Shown here in pieces: positions 1 to 7,314 of a stretch of DNA of 64,000 nt. The notes under the pieces are model-generated. The model had not been told where the DNA came from, searched no databases, and saw only the letters and a program-made list of their open reading frames with translations. A program made the position numbers and the translations under genes. Position 1 is the first letter of the stretch; each line of letters begins with the position of its first letter. The DNA is from Streptomyces anulatus (GTDB taxonomy: Bacteria; Actinomycetota; Actinomycetes; Streptomycetales; Streptomycetaceae): NCBI RefSeq assembly GCF_000721175.1, contig NZ_JOEZ01000001.1:124001-188000 (forward strand). The letters run 5' to 3'.

Positions 1-135
1 CGCGCCGGCGGCGAGCTGGCCTCCGCGGTCCTGGGCCGTACGGTCTCCGGGGCCTCGCGGACGCCGGGCCTTGACGACGGGGAGGACGCGGTCGTCCCCT
101 TCGAGCAGCAGCTCGCGGACCTGCGGCTGGACTGA
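1..135 (+). CDS. C-terminal end of a gene cut by the window edge
   Basis: Frame 1 is open from the first base to TGA at 133-135, giving 44 residues that end in QQLADLRLD. The stretch is polar and acidic, with no membrane segment or recognisable motif. The rest of the gene lies outside the window, so I assign no function. The reading frame is judged real from its GC-rich third positions and because it ends cleanly before a 129-nt gap leading to the next gene. Confidence 0.5.
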   Translation, partial: RAGGELASAVLGRTVSGASRTPGLDDGEDAVVPFEQQLADLRLD

Positions 136-264
136 GGCCGTGCGGGCGGCCCATGAGCGGGTCACCCGGCCCGCCCACATTGCCGGTTGTGATTACAGTG
201 AGATCGGACGCTTTACCGGGCTGTGCCCGGTCGTACCGAGCTTCACCGAGCTGGAGGCACATAC

Positions 265-687
265 ATGGGCAGGATCGTTGTGGGCGTCGACGGATCCGAC
301 TCCTCGATCAAGGCACTGCACTGGGCCGTGCGGCAGGCCGAGCTGACCGGCGCCACGGTGGAGGCCGTGAACAGCTGGGAGTACCCTCCCACCAGCTGGG
401 CGTCGATGATGCCGGGCATGCCGGAGGACTTCGACCCGCAGGCCATGGCCACCGTCGCCCTCACCGAGGCGCTGGAGGAGGCCCTCGGCGCCGCGGGAGC
501 CGCCGCCGTCAGCAAGATCGTGGTCATCGGCAATCCGGCCCAGGCCCTGCTGGACCGCGCCCAGGGCGCCGACCTGCTCGTCGTGGGGGCCCGCGGCCAC
601 ACCGGCTTCAAGGCCACCCTGCTCGGTTCGGTCAGCCTCCACGTCACCCAGCACGCGCCGTGCCCGGTGACGGTCGTCCGCAACTGA
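265..687 (+). CDS. Universal stress protein (UspA family, ATP-binding type)
   Basis: A 140-residue single-domain Usp protein, the usual length. It opens with GRIVVGVDGSDSS (the alpha/beta strand 1 and Asp of the family) and ends with CPVTVVRN. The nucleotide-binding signature G-x2-G-x9-G-S is present at about residues 108-122 (GARGHTGFKATLLGSVS), so it should be an ATP-binding rather than a UspA-like non-binding form. ATG at 265 is chosen because GGAGG (253-257) sits 7 nt upstream; an earlier in-frame ATG at 223 lacks a site. It is a monocistronic cytoplasmic protein followed by a hairpin terminator. Its physiological trigger cannot be read from the sequence. Confidence 0.93.
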   Translation: MGRIVVGVDGSDSSIKALHWAVRQAELTGATVEAVNSWEYPPTSWASMMPGMPEDFDPQAMATVALTEALEEALGAAGAAAVSKIVVIGNPAQALLDRAQGADLLVVGARGHTGFKATLLGSVSLHVTQHAPCPVTVVRN

Positions 688-710
688 CAACCCCACCTGC
701 AGCCCCACCC

Positions 711-744
711 ACAACGGCCCCGCGGAGGAACGAGGGGCCGTTGT
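711..744 (+). terminator. Hairpin terminator after the universal stress gene
   Basis: An 11-bp perfect inverted repeat (ACAACGGCCCC at 711-721, GGGGCCGTTGT at 734-744) with a 12-nt loop starts 23 nt after the stop codon. There is no long T run, as usual for Streptomyces. Confidence 0.75.
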
Positions 745-769
745 CAGTGGGTGCTCCTATCGTGTGGTC

Positions 770-1400
770 ATGCCCCCCGCTCTCTTCGGGCGCGACCATC
801 CCGCCGGTGTCCTCCGCGCGGAGATCGCCCGGGCCACGGGCAGCCACGGCGTTCTCGTGCTGGTCACCGGCGAGGCCGGGCCGGGACAGGCAGGAGCACC
901 CTCGTCACCGACGCCGCGCACGAGGCGCGGGGCGATCGGTGGTCGGCGGTTCCTGCTGGGAACCCGACAACACCCCCGGCTACTGGCCCTGGGTGCAGGT
1001 CCCGCGCGGCCTGCGCCGGTCCGCCGGCGGCGGCGCAGGCGTCGGACGGTCGGCTCGCCGTGCTCCTCGGTGACCCGGTCGAAGTCGCCGTGGGCGGAGC
1101 GGACGGTCCGGGGCCCGGCAGGTTTCCGGCTCCGGCGCGGTCCCGGAAGCCACCGGGAGCCCGGGTCCCGACGGGACGCACGACGTAGGGCCCGGCACGG
1201 AAACGGGCACGAGTCCGCCGGGCGGCGGCTGGCAGGGCAGCGCCCCGCCCGGCATCTCGCAGCGCAGCGGCTCGCAGGCCGGCGGTCCGCAGGGCAGCAG
1301 CTCACCGGAGGGCGCCGAGGCCTTCGGGCTCTTCGACGCGGTGACCACGGCCCTCGTCACGGTCTCCCGGAGCCGGCCGCTGGTGGTCGTCCTCGACGAC
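770..1400 (+). pseudogene. Remnant of a LuxR-type (LAL-like) AAA ATPase regulator
   Basis: Pieces of the N-terminal ATPase region of a large LuxR/AAA regulator lie in order but in different frames. They are LFGRDHPAGVLRAEIARA and VLVLVTGEAG (frame 2), STLVTDAAHEARGDRW (frame 1), VVGGSCWEPDNTPGYWPWVQV (frame 3), LAVLLGDP (frame 1) and finally FDAVTTALVTVSRSRPLVVVLDD (frame 3), the Walker B strand. At least three frameshifts separate them, and the P-loop is destroyed (GEAGPGQAG instead of GEAGxGKS). Homology stops abruptly at about 1400, where the 3' end of the opposite-strand MerR-PP2C gene takes over; the helix-turn-helix end is gone. Assignment rests on family motifs remembered from Streptomyces regulators, not on a search. 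Confidence 0.75.
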
Positions 1401-2645
1401 GACGTCAGCGACGGCACATGCCACGTTGTCGGGTCCGCCCGCCTCTCGGGCCAGGCCGGCCAACCGGCGTACGGCCTCATCCGGGTCGTCCGCAGCGATG
1501 ACCGCCGCCCTGAGGACCGCCTCGTCCACCACCGCCGACAGACCGTCCGAGCAGAGCAGATAGCGGTCCCCGGCCATCACCTCCTGCAAGCGGACGTCGG
1601 GGCGGCACGCCACGGCCACCGGGGCGGACCGCGCCTCGCCGACCAGGGCCTTCAGCAGCAGTGCGGGCCCCGGGTGAGAGGCGGCCTCCTCCGGGCCCAG
1701 CGAACCGTCGTCGACCATCGACTGGACCAGGCTGTGGTCGTGCGTGATCCGGAACAGTTCCCCGCCCCGCAGCAGATAGGCCCGCGAGTCCCCGATGTGC
1801 ACGAGCCCGAGCCGCGATCCGGTCCACAGCATCGCGGTGAGCGTGGTCCCCGAACCGTCCGGGGCCGCACAGGGCGCGACCGCGGCCCGGACCGCCCGCG
1901 ACGCGGAATCCGCCGTGTCCTCCAGGGCGTTCAGCAGATCCGCGGCGGACAGCCCACCGTGCTGGGCACCCCACGCGCGGGGCCTGAGAGCCTCGATCGC
2001 CGCAGCACTCGCCTCGGCCCCGCCCTCCCCGAAACCGTCGGCGACCGCCAGCATCCAGGGCCCCGCGAACGCCGCGTCCTGATTCGCCGTACGCACGGCA
2101 CCGGTATCGGTCAGCGCCGCACACCGGATCGCGAGCCGCACTGCCCCCGGCCCCTCCGACAGCCCGGGCCCGCCTGGCACCCGTCCGTTATCCGTGCCCC
2201 CCGTGTTCCCCGTGCCCCCCGTGTCCCTCGTGTCCCCCGTGCTTCCCGTGTTTCCCGGTATCCGCGACATGGCCCCGCCTTCCGCTGACAGATGGTCGAC
2301 GAGGTACATCGCCAGATCGCGCCGGGCCGCCGTCTCGGCCTCCACCCGCGCCCAGTAGGCCCGGATCTCCACGGCCGCGGCACCCGCGTCGAGCGCCACG
2401 ACCCGGCCGATCCGGCTCAGCGGCATGCCGATCCTGCGCAGCCACGCCACGAGCCGGGCCCCTTCCACCTGCGCCGGGTCGTAGTACCGGTAGCCGTTCA
2501 CCGGATCGACCAGGGCGGGCCGGAGCAGACCCAGCTCGTCGTAGCGCCGGAGCGCCTTGGCGGAGAGCCGGGACAACCGGGCGAACTCCCCGATCGTCAC
2601 CAGCCCCCCGCTCGCGGCGCCCACCCCGCGGCCTTCGCGTTCCAC
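1302..2645 (-). CDS. MerR-type DNA-binding domain fused to a PP2C Ser/Thr phosphatase
   Basis: A 447-residue protein with two domains. Residues about 15-83 are a MerR helix-turn-helix (VTIGEFARLSRLSAKALRRYDELGLL, NGYRYYDPAQ) followed by a short dimerisation helix. Residues about 125-165 are a Gly/Thr-rich linker encoded by 9-bp repeats. Residues about 170-415 are a PP2C domain with RTANQDA, LAVADGFGEGGAEAS, SGTTLTAML, VHIGDSRAYLLR, LCSDGLS and GPDNV, so the metal-binding aspartates are kept. GTG at 2645 is chosen because AGGAGG (2652-2657) lies 6 nt upstream; the frame is open further upstream without a site. The last ~32 residues after CAVADVV read antisense through the regulator remnant at 770-1400, so the natural C-terminus was probably replaced. 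Presumed role: a phosphatase with its own DNA- or ligand-binding module; target unknown. Confidence 0.8.
   Translation of the reverse strand: MEREGRGVGAASGGLVTIGEFARLSRLSAKALRRYDELGLLRPALVDPVNGYRYYDPAQVEGARLVAWLRRIGMPLSRIGRVVALDAGAAAVEIRAYWARVEAETAARRDLAMYLVDHLSAEGGAMSRIPGNTGSTGDTRDTGGTGNTGGTDNGRVPGGPGLSEGPGAVRLAIRCAALTDTGAVRTANQDAAFAGPWMLAVADGFGEGGAEASAAAIEALRPRAWGAQHGGLSAADLLNALEDTADSASRAVRAAVAPCAAPDGSGTTLTAMLWTGSRLGLVHIGDSRAYLLRGGELFRITHDHSLVQSMVDDGSLGPEEAASHPGPALLLKALVGEARSAPVAVACRPDVRLQEVMAGDRYLLCSDGLSAVVDEAVLRAAVIAADDPDEAVRRLAGLAREAGGPDNVACAVADVVVEDDHQRPAPGDRDEGRGHRVEEPEGLGALR
2192..2254 (-). repeat. Seven 9-bp tandem repeats encoding the Gly-Thr linker
   Basis: Seven contiguous 9-bp units of the form CCGTGYYCC (plus strand) run in frame through the MerR-PP2C linker, encoding (Gly-Asx/Ser-Thr)n. 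The number of units could vary by slippage without breaking the frame. Confidence 0.8.
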
Positions 2646-2785
2646 CCCGTACCTCCTCGTACCGGGCGCTTCCCGCCAGGCCCCACCGATGCTGGGGCTT
2701 CCCCCGCGGGGAAGGTCAAGGATGCACGGGGCGGATACGTCCCCGACGCCCGCGGCAAGTACCTCCGCCGTCGGACACCGGTCCG

Positions 2786-3643
2786 TCACTTCCGGTTGTA
2801 GAGCCGCATCGTCACCACGCCGAAGACCACCAGGAGCACCCCGGACCAGCCCAGCGTCCAGGCGATGGCGGTGGCCGGCCAGTTGCCCTCCATCAGCTCA
2901 CGCACCGCCGTGGCGAGGTGGGTGACCGGGCTGTTGTTCACGAAGGCCTGGAGCCAGCCCGGCATCGTCTTCGGGTCGACGAAGACATTGCTGAGGAACG
3001 TCAGCGGGAAGATCACCATCATGCTGACGCCCATCACCGACTTCTCGGAGCGCAGCAGCAGCCCGAACATCGTCCAGATCCAGGAGAACGCGAACGAGAA
3101 CACGACCAGCAGAGCGACGCCGGCCAGCACGCCGAGCACACCGCCGGCCGGGCGGAACCCGATGATCATGCCGACGGCGAGCATCACCGCCGACGCCAGC
3201 AGATAGCGCAGGACGTCGCCGAGGAGATAGCCGACCATCGGAGCGGGCCGCCAGATCGGCAGCGTGCGGAACCGGTCGAAGACACCCTTGGCGATGTCCG
3301 TGTTCACCGCGATACCCGTGTACATCGTGATCATCACGACGCTCATCACCATGATGCCGGGCAGCAGGAACTGGATGTACTCCTGCGTGGAGCCGGCCAG
3401 CGCCCCTCCGAAGAGGTACGTGTACATCAGGACCAGCATGATCGGGAAAGCCGTCACATCGAAGAGCTGTTCCGGCACGTGCTTGATCTTCAGCATGGCG
3501 CGCCAGCCGAAGGTCACCGATGCCGACAGGGCGCTGGGCCTCGGCGGGCGGTCCTGGCCCACCAGGAGCTGCGAGAGGCGTTCCTTGTCCGGCGCGGCGA
3601 ACGCGACGTCCGCCAGCTCCGTCTTGGCGGTCACGGTGCTCAT
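2786..3643 (-). CDS. ABC-2 type transporter permease (DrrB-like)
   Basis: A 285-residue membrane protein with about six hydrophobic segments ([92 protein letters not shown]). It has the DrrB-type motif [19 protein letters not shown] between TM2 and TM3. ATG at 3643 overlaps the stop of the upstream ATPase gene as ATGA and has AAGGGAG just upstream, so the two are translationally coupled. It is the transmembrane half of a two-gene exporter of the daunorubicin-resistance type. Substrate unknown; the family exports hydrophobic drugs or lipids. The 140 nt downstream separate it from the MerR-PP2C start. Confidence 0.92.
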   Translation of the reverse strand: MSTVTAKTELADVAFAAPDKERLSQLLVGQDRPPRPSALSASVTFGWRAMLKIKHVPEQLFDVTAFPIMLVLMYTYLFGGALAGSTQEYIQFLLPGIMVMSVVMITMYTGIAVNTDIAKGVFDRFRTLPIWRPAPMVGYLLGDVLRYLLASAVMLAVGMIIGFRPAGGVLGVLAGVALLVVFSFAFSWIWTMFGLLLRSEKSVMGVSMMVIFPLTFLSNVFVDPKTMPGWLQAFVNNSPVTHLATAVRELMEGNWPATAIAWTLGWSGVLLVVFGVVTMRLYNRK

Positions 3644-4611
3644 GCCGCCACTCCCTTCTTGTCCGTGAGTGCGAGGAAGACCTCGTCGAGGCTGGGCTGT
3701 CCCAGCGAGAAGTTGTCGACCGTGATGCCGCACCGGGCCAGCTCGGCCAGAGCGCGCCCGGCCTGTTCCGCCGCGCCCTGCTCGGTGCTCCGTGCGTCGA
3801 TCCGGGCGGTCAGCGCCACCGGGTCCGCGTCCAGCTGGACCTCCGCGTTCAGCGCGAGCGCCAGCACCCGCTGTGCCTCGGCCCGCTGATCGCCGTCCCG
3901 CAGCCGCAGATGGACGGTGCCGGAGCCGACGGAGGCCTTGAGCTCGCCCTTGGTTCCCTCGGCGATGACCTTGCCGTGGTCGATCACCGCGATGCGGGAG
4001 GCCAGCTGGTCCGCCTCGTCCAGATACTGCGTGGTCAGCAGGACCGTGGTGCCGTGGGCGACGACCGCCCGCACGACGTCCCACACCTGGTTGCGGCTGC
4101 GGGGGTCGAGTCCGGTGGTCGGCTCGTCCAGGAACAGCACGTCCGGCGTGTTCAGGATGGACGCGGCGATGTCGATGCGCCGCCGCATGCCTCCCGAGAA
4201 GTTCTTCACCTGCTTGTCCGCCGCCTCGGTCAGCCCGAACCCTTCGAGCAGCTGGGCCGCCCGGTCGCGGGCCGCCGGCTTGGTGTGCCCGAGCAGCCGG
4301 CCGAGCAGGACGAGGTTCTCCGAGCCGGTCAGGTCCTCGTCCACCGAGGCGTACTGCCCGGTCAGGCTGACCCGGCTGCGGACCGCGTCGGCGTCCTTCA
4401 CGACGTCCTTGCCGAACACCCGGGCCGTGCCGCCGTCAGGCCGCAGCAAGGTCGCGAGCATGCGGACGGCGGTGGTCTTGCCGGCGCCGTTGGGTCCGAG
4501 GACGCCGTAGACGGTGCCGGTGGGGACGGCGAGGTCGATGCCGTCCACCGCACGGTTGTCGCCGAAGACCTTCACCAGCCCCGTGGTCTCGATGGCCAGT
4601 TCAGTGCTCAT
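3640..4611 (-). CDS. ABC transporter ATPase (DrrA-like)
   Basis: A 323-residue nucleotide-binding subunit. Walker A is GPNGAGKTT (39-47), Q-loop Q86, signature SGGMRRR (139-145) and Walker B VLFLDEP (158-164) followed by TTGLDPRSR, the DrrA-class D-loop. After the ATPase core a ~90-residue C-terminal domain (DUF4162-like) ends in [17 protein letters not shown], the CREEM-like tail of DrrA proteins that contacts the permease. ATG at 4611 has AAGGAA (4618-4623) upstream. The longer open frame upstream belongs to a flavin-reductase remnant. The gene overlaps the permease by 4 nt and should form a homodimer on its cytoplasmic face. Confidence 0.95.
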   Translation of the reverse strand: MSTELAIETTGLVKVFGDNRAVDGIDLAVPTGTVYGVLGPNGAGKTTAVRMLATLLRPDGGTARVFGKDVVKDADAVRSRVSLTGQYASVDEDLTGSENLVLLGRLLGHTKPAARDRAAQLLEGFGLTEAADKQVKNFSGGMRRRIDIAASILNTPDVLFLDEPTTGLDPRSRNQVWDVVRAVVAHGTTVLLTTQYLDEADQLASRIAVIDHGKVIAEGTKGELKASVGSGTVHLRLRDGDQRAEAQRVLALALNAEVQLDADPVALTARIDARSTEQGAAEQAGRALAELARCGITVDNFSLGQPSLDEVFLALTDKKGVAA

Positions 4612-4787
4612 GATCCATTTCCTTGTGGGTCGTCGGTGGGGCGAGCTCCAGCTCGCTCCGGTCCTGGGCCCGCTCCATGAACCAGCGGCCGACCGCATCG
4701 CCGACACGGCCTTCACGGGTGCTGCCGATGATCACCGCGACGCAGCGGAAGGCTGCTTCCCGCGCCCGGCACCGCCATCGTCGTCAT
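4601..4787 (-). pseudogene. N-terminal fragment of an NADPH-dependent FMN reductase
   Basis: The minus strand upstream of the exporter encodes MTTMAVPGAGSSLPLR from ATG 4787 (good site AGGAGG), then after a single-base loss continues in the next frame with [20 protein letters not shown] and [14 protein letters not shown]. That is the start of an NADPH-dependent FMN reductase (strand 1 and the flavodoxin-like phosphate loop GSTREGR). Homology ends after about 50 residues, exactly where the ribosome-binding region of the ABC ATPase begins; the frame then stops inside the ATPase start. It is a frameshifted 5' remnant, presumably still carrying its old promoter and thus possibly part of the exporter's leader. 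Confidence 0.7.
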
Positions 4788-4884
4788 CGCTCGCTCCTCC
4801 TCCCGCCTCCTCCGCCGCTTCCCGGCTCTCCCGTCCGGGGCCGGGCCGTTCCGCTTGCTCACCTCTTGGGCGCCAGACGCGGGG

Positions 4885-4917
4885 GCGCGGCCGCCAGACT
4901 GAATCTGGCGGCCGCGC
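4885..4917 (-). terminator. 14-bp perfect GC-rich hairpin
   Basis: Arms GCGCGGCCGCCAGA (4885-4898) and TCTGGCGGCCGCGC (4904-4917) enclose the 5-nt loop CTGAA. It lies 58 nt after the stop of the leftward membrane gene at 4976-5383 and is most simply its terminator. It could also insulate the exporter leader. Confidence 0.7.
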
Positions 4918-4975
4918 ACACGGCCGGAGGAGCACGGACGCCGGTCCCGGAGCCGGGCCCGGACGCGCACGGGCT

Positions 4976-5383
4976 TCACGTCTCCCGCGTGTAGAAGAAG
5001 TAGAACGAGACGCAGAGGACGCCCGCCCCGACCGCCAGCCCCAGAGCGGTCGACCGCAGCACGCTGGTGTCGGTGAGGCTCACCAGGAAGCCGATCGCGC
5101 ACGCCGTCAGCGCACCGTACGCGGCTGCCCGCAGCTCGCGCGGAAGCGAGCGCTGGATCCGGCCCAGCGCGAAGCAGAGGGCCGCCAGAGCGGCACCGGC
5201 GACGAGCCCGAGCAGGACCTGCCCGCCGGTGCTGGGGCCGCCGTCGCGACGGATGAACGCCGCGTAGAAGCCGTAGATCACACCGAGCACCAGAGGCAGA
5301 GCCCAGGCGAGCGGAGTGTGGTGGCGGGTTCGCGCATGCGCGCGGGTGCCCCTTCGGCCGGGCATGGCTGCGTGTGTGGCCAT
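4976..5383 (-). CDS. Small four-helix membrane protein, unknown function
   Basis: A 135-residue protein with a basic, His-rich N-terminus (GRRGTRAHARTRHHTP) and four predicted membrane helices: PLAWALPLVLGVIYGFYAAF, QVLLGLVAGAALAALCFALG, AYGALTACAIGFLVSL and TALGLAVGAGVLCVSFYFFY. The gene starts at ATG 5383 with AAGGAG upstream. It is divergent from the next membrane gene across a 130-nt promoter gap. I recognise no catalytic motif. Homologues in actinomycetes are annotated only as membrane proteins. Confidence 0.75.
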   Translation of the reverse strand: MATHAAMPGRRGTRAHARTRHHTPLAWALPLVLGVIYGFYAAFIRRDGGPSTGGQVLLGLVAGAALAALCFALGRIQRSLPRELRAAAYGALTACAIGFLVSLTDTSVLRSTALGLAVGAGVLCVSFYFFYTRET

Positions 5384-5513
5384 CGCGGACAGCTCCTTCC
5401 GTCGCCCCGTAGCACGGCCCCGTCCCTCCAGGGCACACCCGACCGCGCCGCCCGGCAACTCGAATGGCGTACGGCCCGGAGCGGCCCGGCTCCGTAAGGG
5501 ATTCCCTGGAGGA

Positions 5514-6413
5514 GTGCGGACCTCTCCCTCTCCCTCGGCGATCTCGGCGACCTCGGCGGCCTTCTCGGCGCTCCTGCTCGTCCTGCTCGCCGTCCTCGTG
5601 CCGTTCAGTGCGCTCTCCGCCTGGGTCGACCTGGAGATCGACGACACCGACCGGTACGTCGCCGCCGTGTCCCCGCTCTCCTCCGACCCCGCGGTGCGGA
5701 ACACCGTCGCGGACCTGGTCACCGAGGAGGCGATGCGGCAGATCGATCTCGGCCCGCTCCAGGACACGGTCCGGGAGTTCCTGCACGGGTCCGCGCAGTC
5801 CTTCACCACGACCGAGGCCTTCCGGAACGCCTGGGACACCGCGAACAGGGCCGCCCACAAGGCCGTGGCGGCCGCCCTCGACGGCGACAGCGGAGAGCCC
5901 GTGACCATCGATCTGGCCCCGGTGATCGACCAGGTCAAGCAGGACCTGGTCCGCGACGGGGTGCCCTTCGCGGACCTGATCCCGGTCGAGCGGACGGAGA
6001 TCACCGTGCTCGGCCCCGGTCAGGCCGATGACCTCCGGAGCTCGTTCCGGTGGCTTCGCTACTGCAGCATCTGGCCGGCGGTCGCCACGCTGGTCCTGCT
6101 CGTCCTGGTGGTGGGCATCGCGACGGTACGGCGCGGGCTACGGGCCGGGCTGTGGGCCACCGCGATCGTGGGTGCCGGCTTCGTGCTCGGAGCGGTCGTG
6201 CTCCGGGTGCTGGTCGCGACCGGCCGCAGTCGGGTGCTGGACGAGGTGCCGGGCAGCGACCGGGACGCGGCCACGGCGGTGTTCGACGCCCTGACCGCCT
6301 CGCTGCGGACCACGGTGTGGGTGGTGCTGGCGGTCGGTGCGGTCCTGCTCGTGGGAGCGGTGGCGGCCCGGGTGCTCCTGCGGAACAAGAGGTCCCCGGC
6401 CGACGTGCGATGA
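5514..6413 (+). CDS. Membrane protein with extracytoplasmic domain, unknown function
   Basis: About 299 residues from GTG 5514. An N-terminal signal anchor (AAFSALLLVLLAVLVPFSAL) is followed by an acidic extracytoplasmic domain beginning WVDLEIDDTDRYVAAVSPLSSDP. Three C-terminal membrane helices follow (IWPAVATLVLLVLVVGI, LWATAIVGAGFVLGAVVLRV, TTVWVVLAVGAVLLVGAVAA) with a basic tail. The DTDRYVxxVxPLxxDPxV motif is shared by a widespread actinobacterial membrane family of unknown role. The start is uncertain: GGAGG touches the GTG too closely, with AAGGG at 5496 as an alternative site, and no in-frame ATG exists nearby. Confidence 0.75.
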   Translation: MRTSPSPSAISATSAAFSALLLVLLAVLVPFSALSAWVDLEIDDTDRYVAAVSPLSSDPAVRNTVADLVTEEAMRQIDLGPLQDTVREFLHGSAQSFTTTEAFRNAWDTANRAAHKAVAAALDGDSGEPVTIDLAPVIDQVKQDLVRDGVPFADLIPVERTEITVLGPGQADDLRSSFRWLRYCSIWPAVATLVLLVLVVGIATVRRGLRAGLWATAIVGAGFVLGAVVLRVLVATGRSRVLDEVPGSDRDAATAVFDALTASLRTTVWVVLAVGAVLLVGAVAARVLLRNKRSPADVR

Positions 6414-6498
6414 GGCGGTGCGCGGACGAGAGTGGGATCCGTGGCCGCCAACGAGCGACGACCGCCACCGAACGACCGAACGACCCGAAAGAGGTGTC

Positions 6499-6744
6499 AT
6501 GGCCGACCACGACATCTTCGAGAACATCGACGACCTGGTCTCCGAGGAGCGCGACCTGCGCGACCGCTCCGTGGCGAAGATGGGCCTGTCCACGGACGAG
6601 GAGGCCCGGCTGCGGGAGGTGGAGGTCCAGCTCGACCAGTACTGGGACCTGCTGCGCCGACGGCGGGCGCTCAGCGAGTACGGCGAGGACCCCTCGACGG
6701 CGAAGGTCCGTCCCGCCGACGAGGTGGAGGGCTACCAGAGTTGA
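6499..6744 (+). CDS. DUF2630 family small protein
   Basis: An 81-residue soluble, strongly charged protein: ADHDIFENIDDLVSEERDLR, an EEARLREVEVQLDQYWDLLRR helix and a short tail ending VEGYQS. This is the full length and pattern of DUF2630. A helical, partly coiled-coil structure is likely; no enzymatic residues are evident. ATG 6499 has AAAGAGG 4-5 nt upstream. It lies 85 nt after the membrane gene and may be cotranscribed. Transcription would end in the palindrome that contains parS. Confidence 0.85.
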   Translation: MADHDIFENIDDLVSEERDLRDRSVAKMGLSTDEEARLREVEVQLDQYWDLLRRRRALSEYGEDPSTAKVRPADEVEGYQS

Positions 6745-6807
6745 TCAGGGCTGATCAGGGGCTGAACCAGGGCTCATCAAGGCCTGCGGACTGTCTGCGC
6801 GGCAGGC

Positions 6808-6839
6808 CGGCCCGGTGTTTCACGTGAAACACCGGGCCG
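6808..6839. other. parS: parS site embedded in a perfect 32-bp palindrome
   Basis: TGTTTCACGTGAAACA at 6816-6831 is an exact match to the ParB-binding parS consensus. It sits in the middle of a longer perfect palindrome, 16-bp arms 6808-6823 and 6824-6839 (CGGCCCGG and its complement as the outer parts). The palindrome lies between the convergent DUF2630 and S4-domain genes, only 9 nt from the latter's stop, so it may double as a bidirectional terminator. In Streptomyces parS sites organise and segregate the origin region. Confidence 0.93.
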
Positions 6840-6847
6840 CCGCTGAC

Positions 6848-7249
6848 TCAGCTCTCCGGCGGGCGCCCCTGAAGACGTTCCATCTCCCGGCGGTCGCGCT
6901 TGGTCGGACGACCCGTGCCCCGGTCCCGCACGGGGACCTGGATCGCGAGCTCGCGGGGCGGCGGGGGCGGGCTGTTGTCGACGAAGCACTCCGCCGCCAC
7001 CGGCGGGCCGACCCGCTTCTTCACGATCTTCGAGACGACGACCACCCGGTCCCGCCCCGCGTGCCGGAGCCGCACCTCGTCGCCGACGCGCACGGCCTGT
7101 GCGGGTTTGGCCCGCTCGCCGCCGACCTTCACATGTCCTGCCCGGCAGGCGGCGGCCGCCTGGGCGCGGGTCTTCGTCAGCCGGACCGACCAGATCCACA
7201 CGTCGATCCGGACGCTTCCTTCCGCCTGCGGTGCGTCACCGGAAACCAT
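6848..7249 (-). CDS. S4-domain RNA-binding protein (Hsp15-like)
   Basis: A 133-residue protein whose residues about 12-70 form an S4 domain (VRIDVWIWSVRLTKTRAQA, CRAGHVKVGG, KPAQAVRVGDEVRL). It is followed by a basic C-terminal extension (RPTKRDRREMERLQGRP). Order and length match the Hsp15 family, which in E. coli rescues stalled 50S subunits carrying peptidyl-tRNA. Start ATG 7249 is preferred over upstream codons because the family begins just before the S4 strand. It is convergent with DUF2630 across the parS palindrome. Confidence 0.9.
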   Translation of the reverse strand: MVSGDAPQAEGSVRIDVWIWSVRLTKTRAQAAAACRAGHVKVGGERAKPAQAVRVGDEVRLRHAGRDRVVVVSKIVKKRVGPPVAAECFVDNSPPPPPRELAIQVPVRDRGTGRPTKRDRREMERLQGRPPES

Positions 7250-7314
7250 GGGTCCGACTGTAATGCGGACCGGGTGGCAGGCGGGAAGCAATAACGCCTC
7301 CCGCCCACCGGACC

